A DNA stretch of 21,988 bases from Protofrankia sp963555915 (GTDB lineage Bacteria; Actinomycetota; Actinomycetes; Frankiales; Frankiaceae): assembly GCF_963555915.1 (NCBI RefSeq), contig NZ_CAUVXL010000129.1, forward strand, positions 1-21,988, written 5' to 3'. The position numbers were made by a program, and so were the translations under genes. Positions 14,544 to 21,974 of this stretch are shown piece by piece. Each line of letters opens with the position of its first letter. Position 1 is the first letter of the stretch. The notes below the pieces were generated by a model. It made no database searches, was not told the origin of the DNA, and saw only the letters and a program-made list of their open reading frames with translations.

Positions 14544-16057
14544 CCCTTGGCGAGCGCGTCCACGAGGTCCAAGGCGGTCGGGCAGCGCGCCAGCAGCTCA
14601 CCGACATGCGCCCGGGTTCCCCGCAGTGGCTCCAAGGTGGGTACCCGTTGCAGGGAGTCACGCCCGACATCGAAGATGACCGAGTCCCACGACGCGGCGG
14701 CGACCTGCTGGGGGTACAGCGCCAGGCACCGGCCGCGGAAGAACGCCCGGGTGTCGTGCGGGGGCTCGGTCATGGCGCGGACGATCTCGGCCTCGTCGAG
14801 CAGCACGTCGACCCGCCCGCGGGCCGCCAAGCGGTTGTAGAGGCCCTTGTCGGGCCGTACGTCGGAGTACTGCAGGTCGACCAGCTGGAGACGGGGAGCG
14901 TCCCAACCGATGCCGTCACGGGCTCGGTAGCCCTCCAGGATGGCGAGCTTGGCGACCCAGTCCAGCTCCCGGGAGCAGTTCATCGGGTCATCCTCAAGGC
15001 GCACCAGGACCGACTCCCAGCGCGCCAGCACATCCGCGGTCTGGGCGTCCAGATCGGTGCCGAAGCGGTCCTCGACGTACTTGCGGGCCTGCTCCAGATA
15101 CTCCATCTGCAGCTGGACGGCGGTCATCTTCCGGCCGTCCCCGAGCGTCAGCAGGTGGCGCAGGGACGGGTCGTGGGAGACCGCACGCAGGCCGGTCACG
15201 GGATTGTCGACGGTCAGGTCGACGTCGAGCCAGGAGTCCTCGATCATCGCGAGGACGAGAGAGGTGGTCCCGATCTTGAGATAGGTCGAGATCTCGCTCA
15301 TGTTCGCGTCGCCGATGATCACGTGGAGGCGGCGGTACTTCTCCGGATCCGCGTGCGGCTCGTCCCGGGTGTTGATGATCGGGCGCTTGAGGGTTGTCTC
15401 CAACCCGACCTCGACCTCGAAGAAGTCGGCCCGCTGGCTGAGCTGGAAACCGGCCTGGCGGCCGTCCACCCCGATGCCGACCCGCCCGGCGCCGCACACG
15501 ACCTGTCTGGAGACGAAGAACGGGATGAGATGGCGGACGATGTTGCCGAACGGCGTGGAGCGGGCCATGAGGTAGTTCTCGTGGCAGCCGTAGGAGACGC
15601 CCTTGTTGTCCGTGTTGTTCTTGTACAGGTGTACGGGCATCGTGCCCGGCACCGACAGCGCCCGTCGTGCCGCCTCGGCCATCACCCGTTCGCCGGCCTT
15701 GTCCCACAGCACCGCGTCGCGAGGGTTGGTCACCTCGGGCGTGGAGTACTCGGGGTGGGCGTGGTCGACGTAGAGGCGCGCACCGTTGGTGAGGATGACG
15801 TTGGCAAGCCCCAGGTCGTCCTCGTTGGCGGGTGCTGATGGATCGGCCACGGGCTCGCGAGGAAGCTCGAAGCCACGCGCGTCGCGCAGCGGTGACTCCT
15901 CTTCGAAGTCCCACCGAGCCCGGCTGCCGCCGGTTGCCTGTCGGTTGGCGTAGGAGTTGACCACCAACGACGAGGCAAGCATCTGGTTGGTGGTTGGCTG
16001 ACCGGGCACCGACACGCCGTACTCGGTCTCGGCTCCCATGATCCGGCGAACGCTCAC
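14540..16057 (-). CDS. dop: Depupylase/deamidase Dop
   Basis: A 505-residue paralogue of PafA that hydrolyses the isopeptide bond between Pup and substrate lysines and, where Pup ends in Gln, deamidates it. Landmarks are RRIMGAETEYGVSVPG, NGARLYVDHAHPEYSTPE (catalytic Asp98), LYKNNTDNKGVSYGCHENYLM, RPIINTRDEPHADPEKYRRLHVIIGDANMSE and DLQYSDVRPDKGLYNRL. The insertion at about residues 40-82 is the Dop-loop region that tells Dop from PafA. The GTG at 16057 begins the conserved N-terminus. TACGCT (16064-16069) ends six bases before it, so the mRNA may be leaderless. With Pup ending in Glu, only the depupylase activity should matter here. Hairpins bound the gene on both sides, suggesting a transcript of its own. 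Confidence 0.97.
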   Translation of the reverse strand: MSVRRIMGAETEYGVSVPGQPTTNQMLASSLVVNSYANRQATGGSRARWDFEEESPLRDARGFELPREPVADPSAPANEDDLGLANVILTNGARLYVDHAHPEYSTPEVTNPRDAVLWDKAGERVMAEAARRALSVPGTMPVHLYKNNTDNKGVSYGCHENYLMARSTPFGNIVRHLIPFFVSRQVVCGAGRVGIGVDGRQAGFQLSQRADFFEVEVGLETTLKRPIINTRDEPHADPEKYRRLHVIIGDANMSEISTYLKIGTTSLVLAMIEDSWLDVDLTVDNPVTGLRAVSHDPSLRHLLTLGDGRKMTAVQLQMEYLEQARKYVEDRFGTDLDAQTADVLARWESVLVRLEDDPMNCSRELDWVAKLAILEGYRARDGIGWDAPRLQLVDLQYSDVRPDKGLYNRLAARGRVDVLLDEAEIVRAMTEPPHDTRAFFRGRCLALYPQQVAAASWDSVIFDVGRDSLQRVPTLEPLRGTRAHVGELLARCPTALDLVDALAKG

Positions 16058-16063
16058 ACCCTC

Positions 16064-16069
16064 AGCGTA
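16064..16069 (-). promoter_or_regulatory. Candidate -10 element for leaderless dop
   Basis: TACGCT on the minus strand fits TANNNT and ends 6 bases before the dop GTG. The GAGGGT between them is too close to the start to act as a ribosome site. Confidence 0.45.
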
Positions 16070-16306
16070 GGTGCTTTGAGCCCGCGCCGAGACCTGGACC
16101 CGATGGGTGACGCCCCACGGCAGCCCGGCGGATCCTGCGAAAGCAGGCCGAGTAGTGCGCTTCCAACACCCTACGAACTGCCAACTGTGCTGGTCCGGGC
16201 CCTAGGGCCGGCCCGATGGATCTTTGATCGGATCGATGCCCGGCAGCATCAAGGCCCGGCAGCGGAGATCCCGGGACCCGCAGTGGCGATCGGGGGGGCG
16301 CGGGAA
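16070..16306. other. Intergenic stretch upstream of dop
   Basis: Part of a 348-bp spacer between arc and dop. It contains a perfect 12-bp palindrome, GGCCCTAGGGCC (16198-16209), which shares GGCCCTAG with the repeat at the dop 3' end, and a small dyad GATCTTTGATC at 16218-16228. I see no convincing ORF or RNA gene. Confidence 0.55.
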
Positions 16307-16359
16307 CGCCGACGGCGGGGAGGGTGCAGGGACATCCCCCGCCCTCCCCGCCGTCGGCG
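16307..16359. terminator. Perfect 18-bp stem hairpin between arc and dop
   Basis: The arms CGCCGACGGCGGGGAGGG (16307-16324) and its exact complement (16342-16359) enclose a 17-base loop, inside which GGGA and TCCC could pair again. It begins 46 bp after the arc stop. It is a strong candidate terminator for arc, although no T-tract follows the stem. Confidence 0.75.
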
Positions 16360-16405
16360 CACAGCCCGGGCGCGCCAACGCCCGGACTTCCACGGCAAAG
16401 ATCGA

Positions 16406-18211
16406 TTACAGGTACTGGCCCGTGTTGGCGATCGTGTCGATGGATCGGCCCGCCTCGGTGCCCTTGGTGCCGGTGATGAGCGTGCGGATGTAGACGATCC
16501 GCTCGCCCTTCTTGCCCGAGATGCGTGCCCAGTCGTCCGGGTTGGTCGTGTTGGGCAGGTCCTCGTTCTCCTTGAACTCGTCGATGCAGGCGTTGAGCAG
16601 GTGCTGCATGCGCAGTCCCTTGACGCCTCCCTCGATGAGTTGCTTGACCGCCATCTTCTTGGCCCGGGCGACGATATTCTCGATCATCGCACCGGAGTTG
16701 AAGTCCTTGAAGTACAGGACTTCCTTGTCGCCGTTGGCGTAGGTGACCTCGAGGAAGCGGTTCTCCTCCGTCTCGGCGTACATCCGCTCGACAACCCGCT
16801 GGATCATGCCCTGGCAGGTCGCCTCCCGGCTGCTGCCGTGTTCAGCGAGATCCTCCGGATGCAAGGGGAGGTCCGGCGTCACGTACTTGGCGAAGATGTC
16901 CTTGGCCGCTTCGGCGTCGGGACGTTCAACCTTGATCTTCACGTCCAGTCGTCCCGGCCGCAGGATCGCCGGGTCGATCATGTCCTCGCGGTTGGACGCG
17001 CCGATCACGATCACGTTTTCCAGCTGTTCGACGCCGTCGATCTCGCTGAGCAGCTGTGGGACGATCGTGTTCTCGACATCTGAGGACACCCCGGACCCGC
17101 GGGTCCGGAAGATCGAGTCCATCTCGTCGAAGAACACGATCACAGGCATGCCCTCGGACGCCTTCTCACGCGCCCGCTGGAACACCAACCGGATCTGCCG
17201 TTCGGTCTCGCCGACGTACTTGTTCAGCAGCTCCGGACCCTTGATGTTCAGGAAGAAGGCCCGTCCGCTGCCCTGGCCGGTCAGGGCCTCGACCTTCTTC
17301 GCGAGCGAGTTGGCCACCGCCTTGGCGATGAGTGTCTTGCCGCACCCGGGCGGGCCGTAGAGCAGGACACCCTTCGGCGGCTTCAACTTGTGTTCGAGGA
17401 AGAGGTCCTTGTAGAGGAACGGCAGTTCGACGGCATCGCGGATCGACTCGATCTGACCCTTGAGGCCACCGATCTGTTCGTAGCCGATATCCGGGACCTC
17501 TTCGAGCACCAACTCCTCTACCTCGGACTTGGGGATGCGCTCGAAGGCGTACCCGGACCGGGTCTCGACCAGCAGTGAGTCACCGGCCCGCAGTCGCCCG
17601 TCCAGCAGGGGCTGGGCGAGCATGACCACGCGCTCCTCGTCGGTGTGGCCGATGACCAGGGCTCGGTCGCCGCTTTCCAGGATCTCCTTGAGCAGGACGA
17701 TGTCACCGTGGCGTTCGAACGCACGTGCGTCGACGACGTTGAGCGCCTCGTTGAGCATGACCTCCTGCCCGGGACTCAGTTCGGCGACACTGACGTTCGG
17801 CGACACCGTGACCCGCAGCTTGCGGCCCTGGGTGAACACGTCGACGGTGCTGTCGTCGTACGACCCGATGAAGATCCCATAGCCGCTGGGTGGCTGGGCG
17901 AGTCGGTCAACCTCCTCCTTCAGCGCGATGATCTGATCGCGAGCTTCGCGTAGCGTGGCCACGAGCTTGTCGTTCTGCCCGCTGACACCGGCGAGATCCG
18001 CCTGTGTCTCAGCCAATCGTTCCTCGAGGGCACGGACCTGCCGCGGGGATTCGTTGAGTCTCCGTCGCAACATGGCCACCTCCTCCTCGAGGAAGGCGAC
18101 CTGAGTTGTGAGCTCGTGCACTTCCTTCTCGTATGCCGACGCTCGTGAATCTCCATCACCTGGACGACCCGAGCTCCCACCGGAGCCAGAGCCCGAACGG
18201 GGACCGGACAC
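16406..18211 (-). CDS. arc: Proteasome-associated AAA ATPase ARC (Mpa)
   Basis: The ring ATPase that binds Pup and unfolds pupylated proteins for the 20S core. From the GTG at 18211 it has 601 residues; mycobacterial Mpa has 609. In order it has a Gly/Ser-rich start, a coiled coil (about 25-105), tandem OB folds (about 106-225) and the AAA module. The module has Walker A GPPGCGKT, the pore-loop region NIKGPELLNKYVGETER, Walker B VIVFFDEMD and the arginine-finger region DPAILRPGRLD. It ends in Gly-Gln-Tyr-Leu, the tail that docks into PrcA pockets. The frame opens 12 codons earlier at 18247, but those codons include GGGGGAGGTGGAGG, a Shine-Dalgarno-like stretch just before the GTG at 18211, so I prefer the shorter form. 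Confidence 0.96.
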   Translation of the reverse strand: MSGPRSGSGSGGSSGRPGDGDSRASAYEKEVHELTTQVAFLEEEVAMLRRRLNESPRQVRALEERLAETQADLAGVSGQNDKLVATLREARDQIIALKEEVDRLAQPPSGYGIFIGSYDDSTVDVFTQGRKLRVTVSPNVSVAELSPGQEVMLNEALNVVDARAFERHGDIVLLKEILESGDRALVIGHTDEERVVMLAQPLLDGRLRAGDSLLVETRSGYAFERIPKSEVEELVLEEVPDIGYEQIGGLKGQIESIRDAVELPFLYKDLFLEHKLKPPKGVLLYGPPGCGKTLIAKAVANSLAKKVEALTGQGSGRAFFLNIKGPELLNKYVGETERQIRLVFQRAREKASEGMPVIVFFDEMDSIFRTRGSGVSSDVENTIVPQLLSEIDGVEQLENVIVIGASNREDMIDPAILRPGRLDVKIKVERPDAEAAKDIFAKYVTPDLPLHPEDLAEHGSSREATCQGMIQRVVERMYAETEENRFLEVTYANGDKEVLYFKDFNSGAMIENIVARAKKMAVKQLIEGGVKGLRMQHLLNACIDEFKENEDLPNTTNPDDWARISGKKGERIVYIRTLITGTKGTEAGRSIDTIANTGQYL

Positions 18212-18250
18212 CGCGCCTCCACCTCCCCCGTGCTGACCGGGACGCACCCA

Positions 18251-18256
18251 ACACTA
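18251..18256 (-). promoter_or_regulatory. Candidate -10 element for arc
   Basis: TAGTGT on the minus strand fits TANNNT and is identical to the pup candidate. It would start a transcript near 18244 with a leader of about 33 bases carrying the ribosome site for the GTG at 18211. It is too close to 18247 to serve a start there with a leader. Confidence 0.45.
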
Positions 18257-18307
18257 CCGTTGTGACCGCCGCTGGCACGCCTGTCTGACGACTACGAGCC
18301 TGCTTTG

Positions 18308-18327
18308 CCGTAAACAGCGAGTTACGG
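18308..18327. promoter_or_regulatory. Dyad CCGTAA-N8-TTACGG between arc and ferredoxin genes
   Basis: Perfect 6-bp arms are separated by 8 bp in the divergent region between arc and the ferredoxin gene. The right arm overlaps TACGGT (18323-18328), a possible -10 for the ferredoxin. The symmetry suggests an operator. The binding protein is unknown. Confidence 0.4.
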
Positions 18328-18331
18328 TGCC

Positions 18332-18661
18332 ATGGTGACAGAAGATCGGAGCTCTGTGGCAACGCCCACGAATCTCACCGAAGCAGCGATGGCGTCGACG
18401 TTGCGGGTACGCATCGACCAGGACGCCTGTACCGGGGACGGGCTCTGTGTTCAGCTTGCCCCGGCCGTCTTCGAGTTCGATGTTGACGGTCTGGCCTACG
18501 TGAAGGGGCCGGACGGGCAACTGCGCACGAAGACCGGCGAATCGGTGCCGGTGCCGCTGCCGCTCGTTGACGACGTCGTCGCGGCCGCGGACGACTGCCC
18601 GGGCACCTGCATCTACGTGCAGCGCCCCGATGGCACCCTTGAGGCCGGACCGGGCGTCTGA
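18332..18661 (+). CDS. Ferredoxin, probably [3Fe-4S] type
   Basis: A small ferredoxin of up to 109 residues. The cluster ligands are Cys33 and Cys39 in DACTGDGLC, with Asp at the position where a [4Fe-4S] ferredoxin would have a third close Cys, and Cys89 in DDCPGTC. This is the single-cluster [3Fe-4S] pattern of actinobacterial ferredoxins, many of which feed electrons to cytochromes P450 or other oxidases. Cys93 is an extra cysteine. The start is uncertain: ATG 18332, GTG 18335 (six bases after a TACGGT -10 candidate, so possibly leaderless) and ATG 18389 all keep the domain intact. It diverges from arc and converges on trmI; its redox partner is not visible here. Confidence 0.88.
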   Translation: MVTEDRSSVATPTNLTEAAMASTLRVRIDQDACTGDGLCVQLAPAVFEFDVDGLAYVKGPDGQLRTKTGESVPVPLPLVDDVVAAADDCPGTCIYVQRPDGTLEAGPGV

Positions 18662-18688
18662 GGTCTGCTGCGGCTCGTGCGTCCCGTG

Positions 18689-19624
18689 TCAGGAATCCGA
18701 CAGCATGACATCGACGGACGCGACATCGACGGAATCGGGCGGCGGGGACGCCTGCTCGCCCGGTTCGGGCCGGGCACCCTTGGCGGGTCGGCGCCGCCGT
18801 GGCGGCGGGGTGACCCCGTCCGCGAGCCGCCGGGCCGTCACCAGGAAACCGGTGTGACCGACCATCCGATGATCCGGGCGTACGGCCAGGCCGTCCACAT
18901 GCCAGGTGCGCATCATCGACTCCCACGCGACCGGTTCGGCGAACGTCCCGTACTCGCGCAGCGCCTCGACCACCCGCCCGAGCTGGGTGGTGGTGGCCAC
19001 GTAGGCGCAGACGACCCCGCCGGGCACCAGCGCGGCGCTCACCGCGTCCAGCACGTCCCACGGGGCCAGCATGTCCAGCACCACCCGGTCCATGTCCCGT
19101 TCGGCCGCCTCGGCCAGGTCGCCCACCCGCAGTGTGTGGGCGGGATGCGGCCCACCGAAGAAGGTCTCGATGTTCTTCTGGGCGATCGCGGCGAAATCGG
19201 GCCGCCGTTCGTAGGAGACGAGGTGTCCGGTGTCGCCGACAGCCCGCAGCAACGAGCATGACAGTGCTCCCGAACCCACGCCGGCCTCCAGCACCCGCGC
19301 GCCGGGAAAGAGGTCGGCATAGGCCACGATCTGCGCGGCGTCCTTGGGATAGACCACGGCCGCGCCGCGTGGCATCGACAGGACGAAGTCGCTCAGCAAC
19401 GGGCGCAGCGCCAGATACGGTGTTCCACCCGTGCTTGTCACGACCACGCCCTCCTCGCGGCCGATCAGGTCGTCGTGCTCGATCGCACCGGCGTGGGTGT
19501 GGAACTGGCGGCCCGGCTCCAGCAGGACGGTGTGGCGTCGCCCCTTGGGGTCGGTCAGCTGGACACGATCACCCTTGGTGAATTCGCCGCGACGGTGTGC
19601 CGCGCCGGTCGGCGGCCGGTTCAC
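18689..19624 (-). CDS. trmI: tRNA (adenine-58-N1)-methyltransferase TrmI
   Basis: A 311-residue methyltransferase that puts m1A at position 58 in the tRNA T-loop. The N-terminal beta-rich domain (GDRVQLTDPKGRRHTVLLEPG) is followed by the SAM-binding fold: motif I VLEAGVGSGA (111-120), SYERRPDF, and the DMLAPWD catalytic segment (184-190). The C-terminal tail after about residue 270 is basic then Pro/Ser-rich and probably disordered. The GTG start at 19624 overlaps the stop of the site-2 protease gene as GTGA, so the two are translationally coupled. In actinobacteria trmI is a frequent neighbour of the ARC gene. It converges with the ferredoxin gene, 27 bp apart, with no clear terminator. Confidence 0.94.
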   Translation of the reverse strand: MNRPPTGAAHRRGEFTKGDRVQLTDPKGRRHTVLLEPGRQFHTHAGAIEHDDLIGREEGVVVTSTGGTPYLALRPLLSDFVLSMPRGAAVVYPKDAAQIVAYADLFPGARVLEAGVGSGALSCSLLRAVGDTGHLVSYERRPDFAAIAQKNIETFFGGPHPAHTLRVGDLAEAAERDMDRVVLDMLAPWDVLDAVSAALVPGGVVCAYVATTTQLGRVVEALREYGTFAEPVAWESMMRTWHVDGLAVRPDHRMVGHTGFLVTARRLADGVTPPPRRRRPAKGARPEPGEQASPPPDSVDVASVDVMLSDS

Positions 19625-20808
19625 TTTCCGGCCGCCGATCTGGCTGCGCTCGCCGGGTCGATGCGGGCGACCAGGTCGACCATGGCGAGGACGCCGACGG
19701 GGCGTCCGTCCTGCGTCACCAGGTACTCGGACGCGGGTGTGCTGCGCACGGCTGCCAACAGATCTTCGCCTTCCAGTTCGGCGGCCAGCACCATGCCGGG
19801 TTCGAGCGTACGGCTGACCTCATCCACGGTCATCCACGGCCGGCGGTGTTCGGGTAGGGCGTCCACGGCCGAGCCGTTCATGACCTTCACGGGTGTCCCG
19901 GCGGAGTCGACGACGGCCACCGCGCTGGCCCCGAGCTCGCGCGCCTGCGCCAGCGCCGCCGCGAGCGGCACGGCAGCCTCCACCGGTAGCGTGCGGCGCG
20001 CGAGCCGACCGGCGGACACCCCTGGCAGGCGCATCCGGAGCTGTGCCTGGCGCAACAGTTGATATGCCCCGATACCGATGAACGCGCTGATGCCGAGCAG
20101 GTAGACACCGCCGAAGTCACTGCCAGGAGCGACCAGGCTCCACAGCGCCAGCAGGCCGGCGACCACGAAACCGCCGTAGGCGCCGACCTGGATGCCCCGG
20201 AGCTTGTTCTTGGTGACGCCCCAGACCGCGGCCACGACCAGCCGGCCTCCGTCCAGGGGCAGCCCGGGCGCGAGATTCAACACGCAGAACGCAACGTTGG
20301 TCACGGTGAGGTCGAGGATCACGACACCGGGCTGCGTGCCGCTGTCCACCACCGTCAGCACGGCGAAGCCCACGGCCGCGAGCAGGCCGTTCATGGCCGG
20401 GCCCGCGCCTGCCACCAGGAATTCGCGCACGGGTGTCTGCGGTTCGGGTGAGATCTCGGTGAACCCGGCGAATCCGTGCACGGTCACCGCCCGTACCCCG
20501 AGGCCGAACCCGAGCGCGACGAGGCAATGGCCAAGCTCGTGGACGACCAGGGATGCCACGAATCCGGCCGCGGTGATGGCGGCCAACAGGTACAGGCGAT
20601 CGTCGGCGACATCGGGCAGGCGGTCGCGATTGGGGCCGATCAACAGCCAGCAGATGATGACGGCGAACACGAGCGCCAGCGGAGACAGGTATACCGGCAC
20701 GCCGCGGACCCGCCCGATCAGCAAGCCGGGCGCGCGACGAGGCTGCTCACCGCCGCTGCCCGCAACGGGAGGGCGCTCACGGTGGACCTGGTCAGGCTGA
20801 TCGGCCAT
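19621..20808 (-). CDS. M50 site-2 zinc metalloprotease with CBS domains
   Basis: A 395-residue membrane protease of the site-2 family, which cuts substrates inside the membrane. The zinc motif is HELGH (90-94) in a membrane helix. The third ligand is in NLAPGLPLDGGR (Asn178 to Arg189, with Asp186). Several further helices make the core. Residues from about 255 form a CBS-domain pair (ELGASAVAVVDSAGTPVKVM, then EYLVTQDGRPVGVLAMVDLV), a module that often binds adenine nucleotides. The ATG at 20808 has no good ribosome site, but TAGCAT (20816-20821) ends seven bases upstream, as in leaderless transcription. It forms an operon with trmI. The substrate is unknown; related enzymes cut anti-sigma factors. 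Confidence 0.93.
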   Translation of the reverse strand: MADQPDQVHRERPPVAGSGGEQPRRAPGLLIGRVRGVPVYLSPLALVFAVIICWLLIGPNRDRLPDVADDRLYLLAAITAAGFVASLVVHELGHCLVALGFGLGVRAVTVHGFAGFTEISPEPQTPVREFLVAGAGPAMNGLLAAVGFAVLTVVDSGTQPGVVILDLTVTNVAFCVLNLAPGLPLDGGRLVVAAVWGVTKNKLRGIQVGAYGGFVVAGLLALWSLVAPGSDFGGVYLLGISAFIGIGAYQLLRQAQLRMRLPGVSAGRLARRTLPVEAAVPLAAALAQARELGASAVAVVDSAGTPVKVMNGSAVDALPEHRRPWMTVDEVSRTLEPGMVLAAELEGEDLLAAVRSTPASEYLVTQDGRPVGVLAMVDLVARIDPASAARSAAGK

Positions 20809-20815
20809 GTCTGCG

Positions 20816-20821
20816 ATGCTA
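20816..20821 (-). promoter_or_regulatory. Candidate -10 element for the leaderless site-2 protease gene
   Basis: TAGCAT on the minus strand fits TANNNT and ends 7 bases before the ATG. No -35 element is obvious. Confidence 0.45.
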
Positions 20822-20944
20822 CGGCTTCCCCCGGATAGCGGCTCCGGCGATCGCGCTCGATCGGGTTGGCGTCGGGTGGGGGCTCCGCCGCGATCCGGGG
20901 ACCCCGAGCTCCAAGGCTGTGGCCGGATTGTCGGAGCGGCCGCC

Positions 20945-20950
20945 TATGGT
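20945..20950 (+). promoter_or_regulatory. Candidate -10 element for the leaderless RecB-like nuclease gene
   Basis: TATGGT fits TANNNT and ends 8 bases before the ATG at 20959. There is no Shine-Dalgarno sequence. It diverges from the site-2 protease promoter about 125 bp away. Confidence 0.45.
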
Positions 20951-20958
20951 CCCAAGCC

Positions 20959-21900
20959 ATGGAGCCATCCGTGGTAGGTGCCGACACATCCGCTGGGCAG
21001 GCCGCGTCCGCTGGGCAGGCTCCGTCTCCGGCGGGCGAGATTCGCATCGTCGGCTCGCTTTCGCCGTCGCGGGCGGGCGACTTCATGAGCTGTCCGCTGC
21101 GCTACCGGTTCCGGGTGGTGGACCGGCTGCCCGAACCGCCGAGTTCAGCCATGGTGCGCGGAACGGTCGTCCACTCGGTGCTGGAACGGCTGTTCGACCA
21201 TCCGCCTCCCGAGCGCACGCCGGCCGCGGCCGAAGCGCTGCTGGAACCGGCCTGGCGCGATCTGCTCGCCCGGGAACCGGAACTCAGCGGGTTGTTCGCG
21301 GACGACACCGAGCGGGCGGCATGGATGGATTCGGCCCGGGTGCTGCTCGCCGGGTACTTCAGCCTGGAGGATCCGGCGCGTCTCGCACCGGCCGCCCGGG
21401 AGCTCTACGTCGAGCACGTGCTCGCATCCGGGGTACGCCTTCGCGGGTACATCGACCGTCTCGACGAGGCGAGGACTCCCGACGGCGTGGCGCTGCGGGT
21501 CGTCGACTACAAGACCGGGCGCGCTCCGGGACCGGCGTTCGAAGGCTCGGCGCTGTTCCAGATGAAGTTCTACGCCTACCTGGTCTGGCGGATCCGCGGC
21601 GTGGTCCCTCGTGAACTGCGGCTCTACTACCTCGGGGATCGCAGCTGGCTACGGGTCGTACCCGATGAGGCGGATCTGCGGGCGACCGAACGGAAGATCG
21701 ACGCGCTGTGGTCCGCGATCAACCGGGCCCATCGCACGGGTGACTGGCGGGCGACCCCGAGCAAGCTGTGCGACTGGTGTGACCACAAGGCACGGTGCCC
21801 CGCATTCGGTGGCACGCCGCCGCCGCTGCCCGCACCCGATGGCACGGCCGGCGTGGGGGCTGATGAGCCCGCGCCGCCGGTATGTGAGGCAGCTGGATGA
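20959..21900 (+). CDS. RecB-family PD-(D/E)XK exonuclease with iron-sulfur cysteines (Cas4/AddB-like)
   Basis: A 313-residue single-domain nuclease. The active site is intact: His72 in VRGTVVHSVLERLF, Asp166 in RGYIDRLDE, Asp183 and Lys185 in VVDYKTG, and the QMKFYAY motif (Gln201). Cys45 near the N-terminus (SCPLRYRF) and Cys271, Cys274 and Cys280 (CDWCDHKARC) should hold a [4Fe-4S] cluster that clasps the fold, as in AddB and Cas4. No CRISPR genes are nearby. Mycobacteria also carry such a gene next to trmI, so it is a conserved neighbour and probably a DNA-repair nuclease. I choose the ATG at 20959 from the -10 candidate eight bases before it; the open frame to 20866 overlaps the divergent promoter. 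Confidence 0.92.
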   Translation: MEPSVVGADTSAGQAASAGQAPSPAGEIRIVGSLSPSRAGDFMSCPLRYRFRVVDRLPEPPSSAMVRGTVVHSVLERLFDHPPPERTPAAAEALLEPAWRDLLAREPELSGLFADDTERAAWMDSARVLLAGYFSLEDPARLAPAARELYVEHVLASGVRLRGYIDRLDEARTPDGVALRVVDYKTGRAPGPAFEGSALFQMKFYAYLVWRIRGVVPRELRLYYLGDRSWLRVVPDEADLRATERKIDALWSAINRAHRTGDWRATPSKLCDWCDHKARCPAFGGTPPPLPAPDGTAGVGADEPAPPVCEAAG

Positions 21901-21943
21901 CAGCCGGGTGACAACGGTGTGTCGGTGTGGGTCGACTCGGTTT

Positions 21944-21970
21944 AACGCAAGTTGCGTTGGAAGAATCTTC
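21944..21970. promoter_or_regulatory. Operator-like palindromes before the right-edge gene
   Basis: AACGCAA-g-TTGCGTT (21944-21958) is a perfect 15-base palindrome. It is followed directly by GAAGA-a-TCTTC (21960-21970), a second one. They lie between the nuclease stop and an ATG at 21975. This looks like the binding site of a dimeric repressor for the gene to the right. Confidence 0.45.
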
Positions 21971-21974
21971 TGAC

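Noticed and set aside
16076..17083. 335-codon plus-strand open frame over the arc 3' end and arc-dop spacer
   Set aside because: Mostly antisense to the conserved AAA module of arc, with no recognisable domain.
20959..21900. RecB/Cas4-like nuclease as part of a CRISPR system
   Set aside because: No repeat-spacer array or cas gene is visible. Conserved linkage to trmI in other actinobacteria fits a housekeeping repair nuclease.
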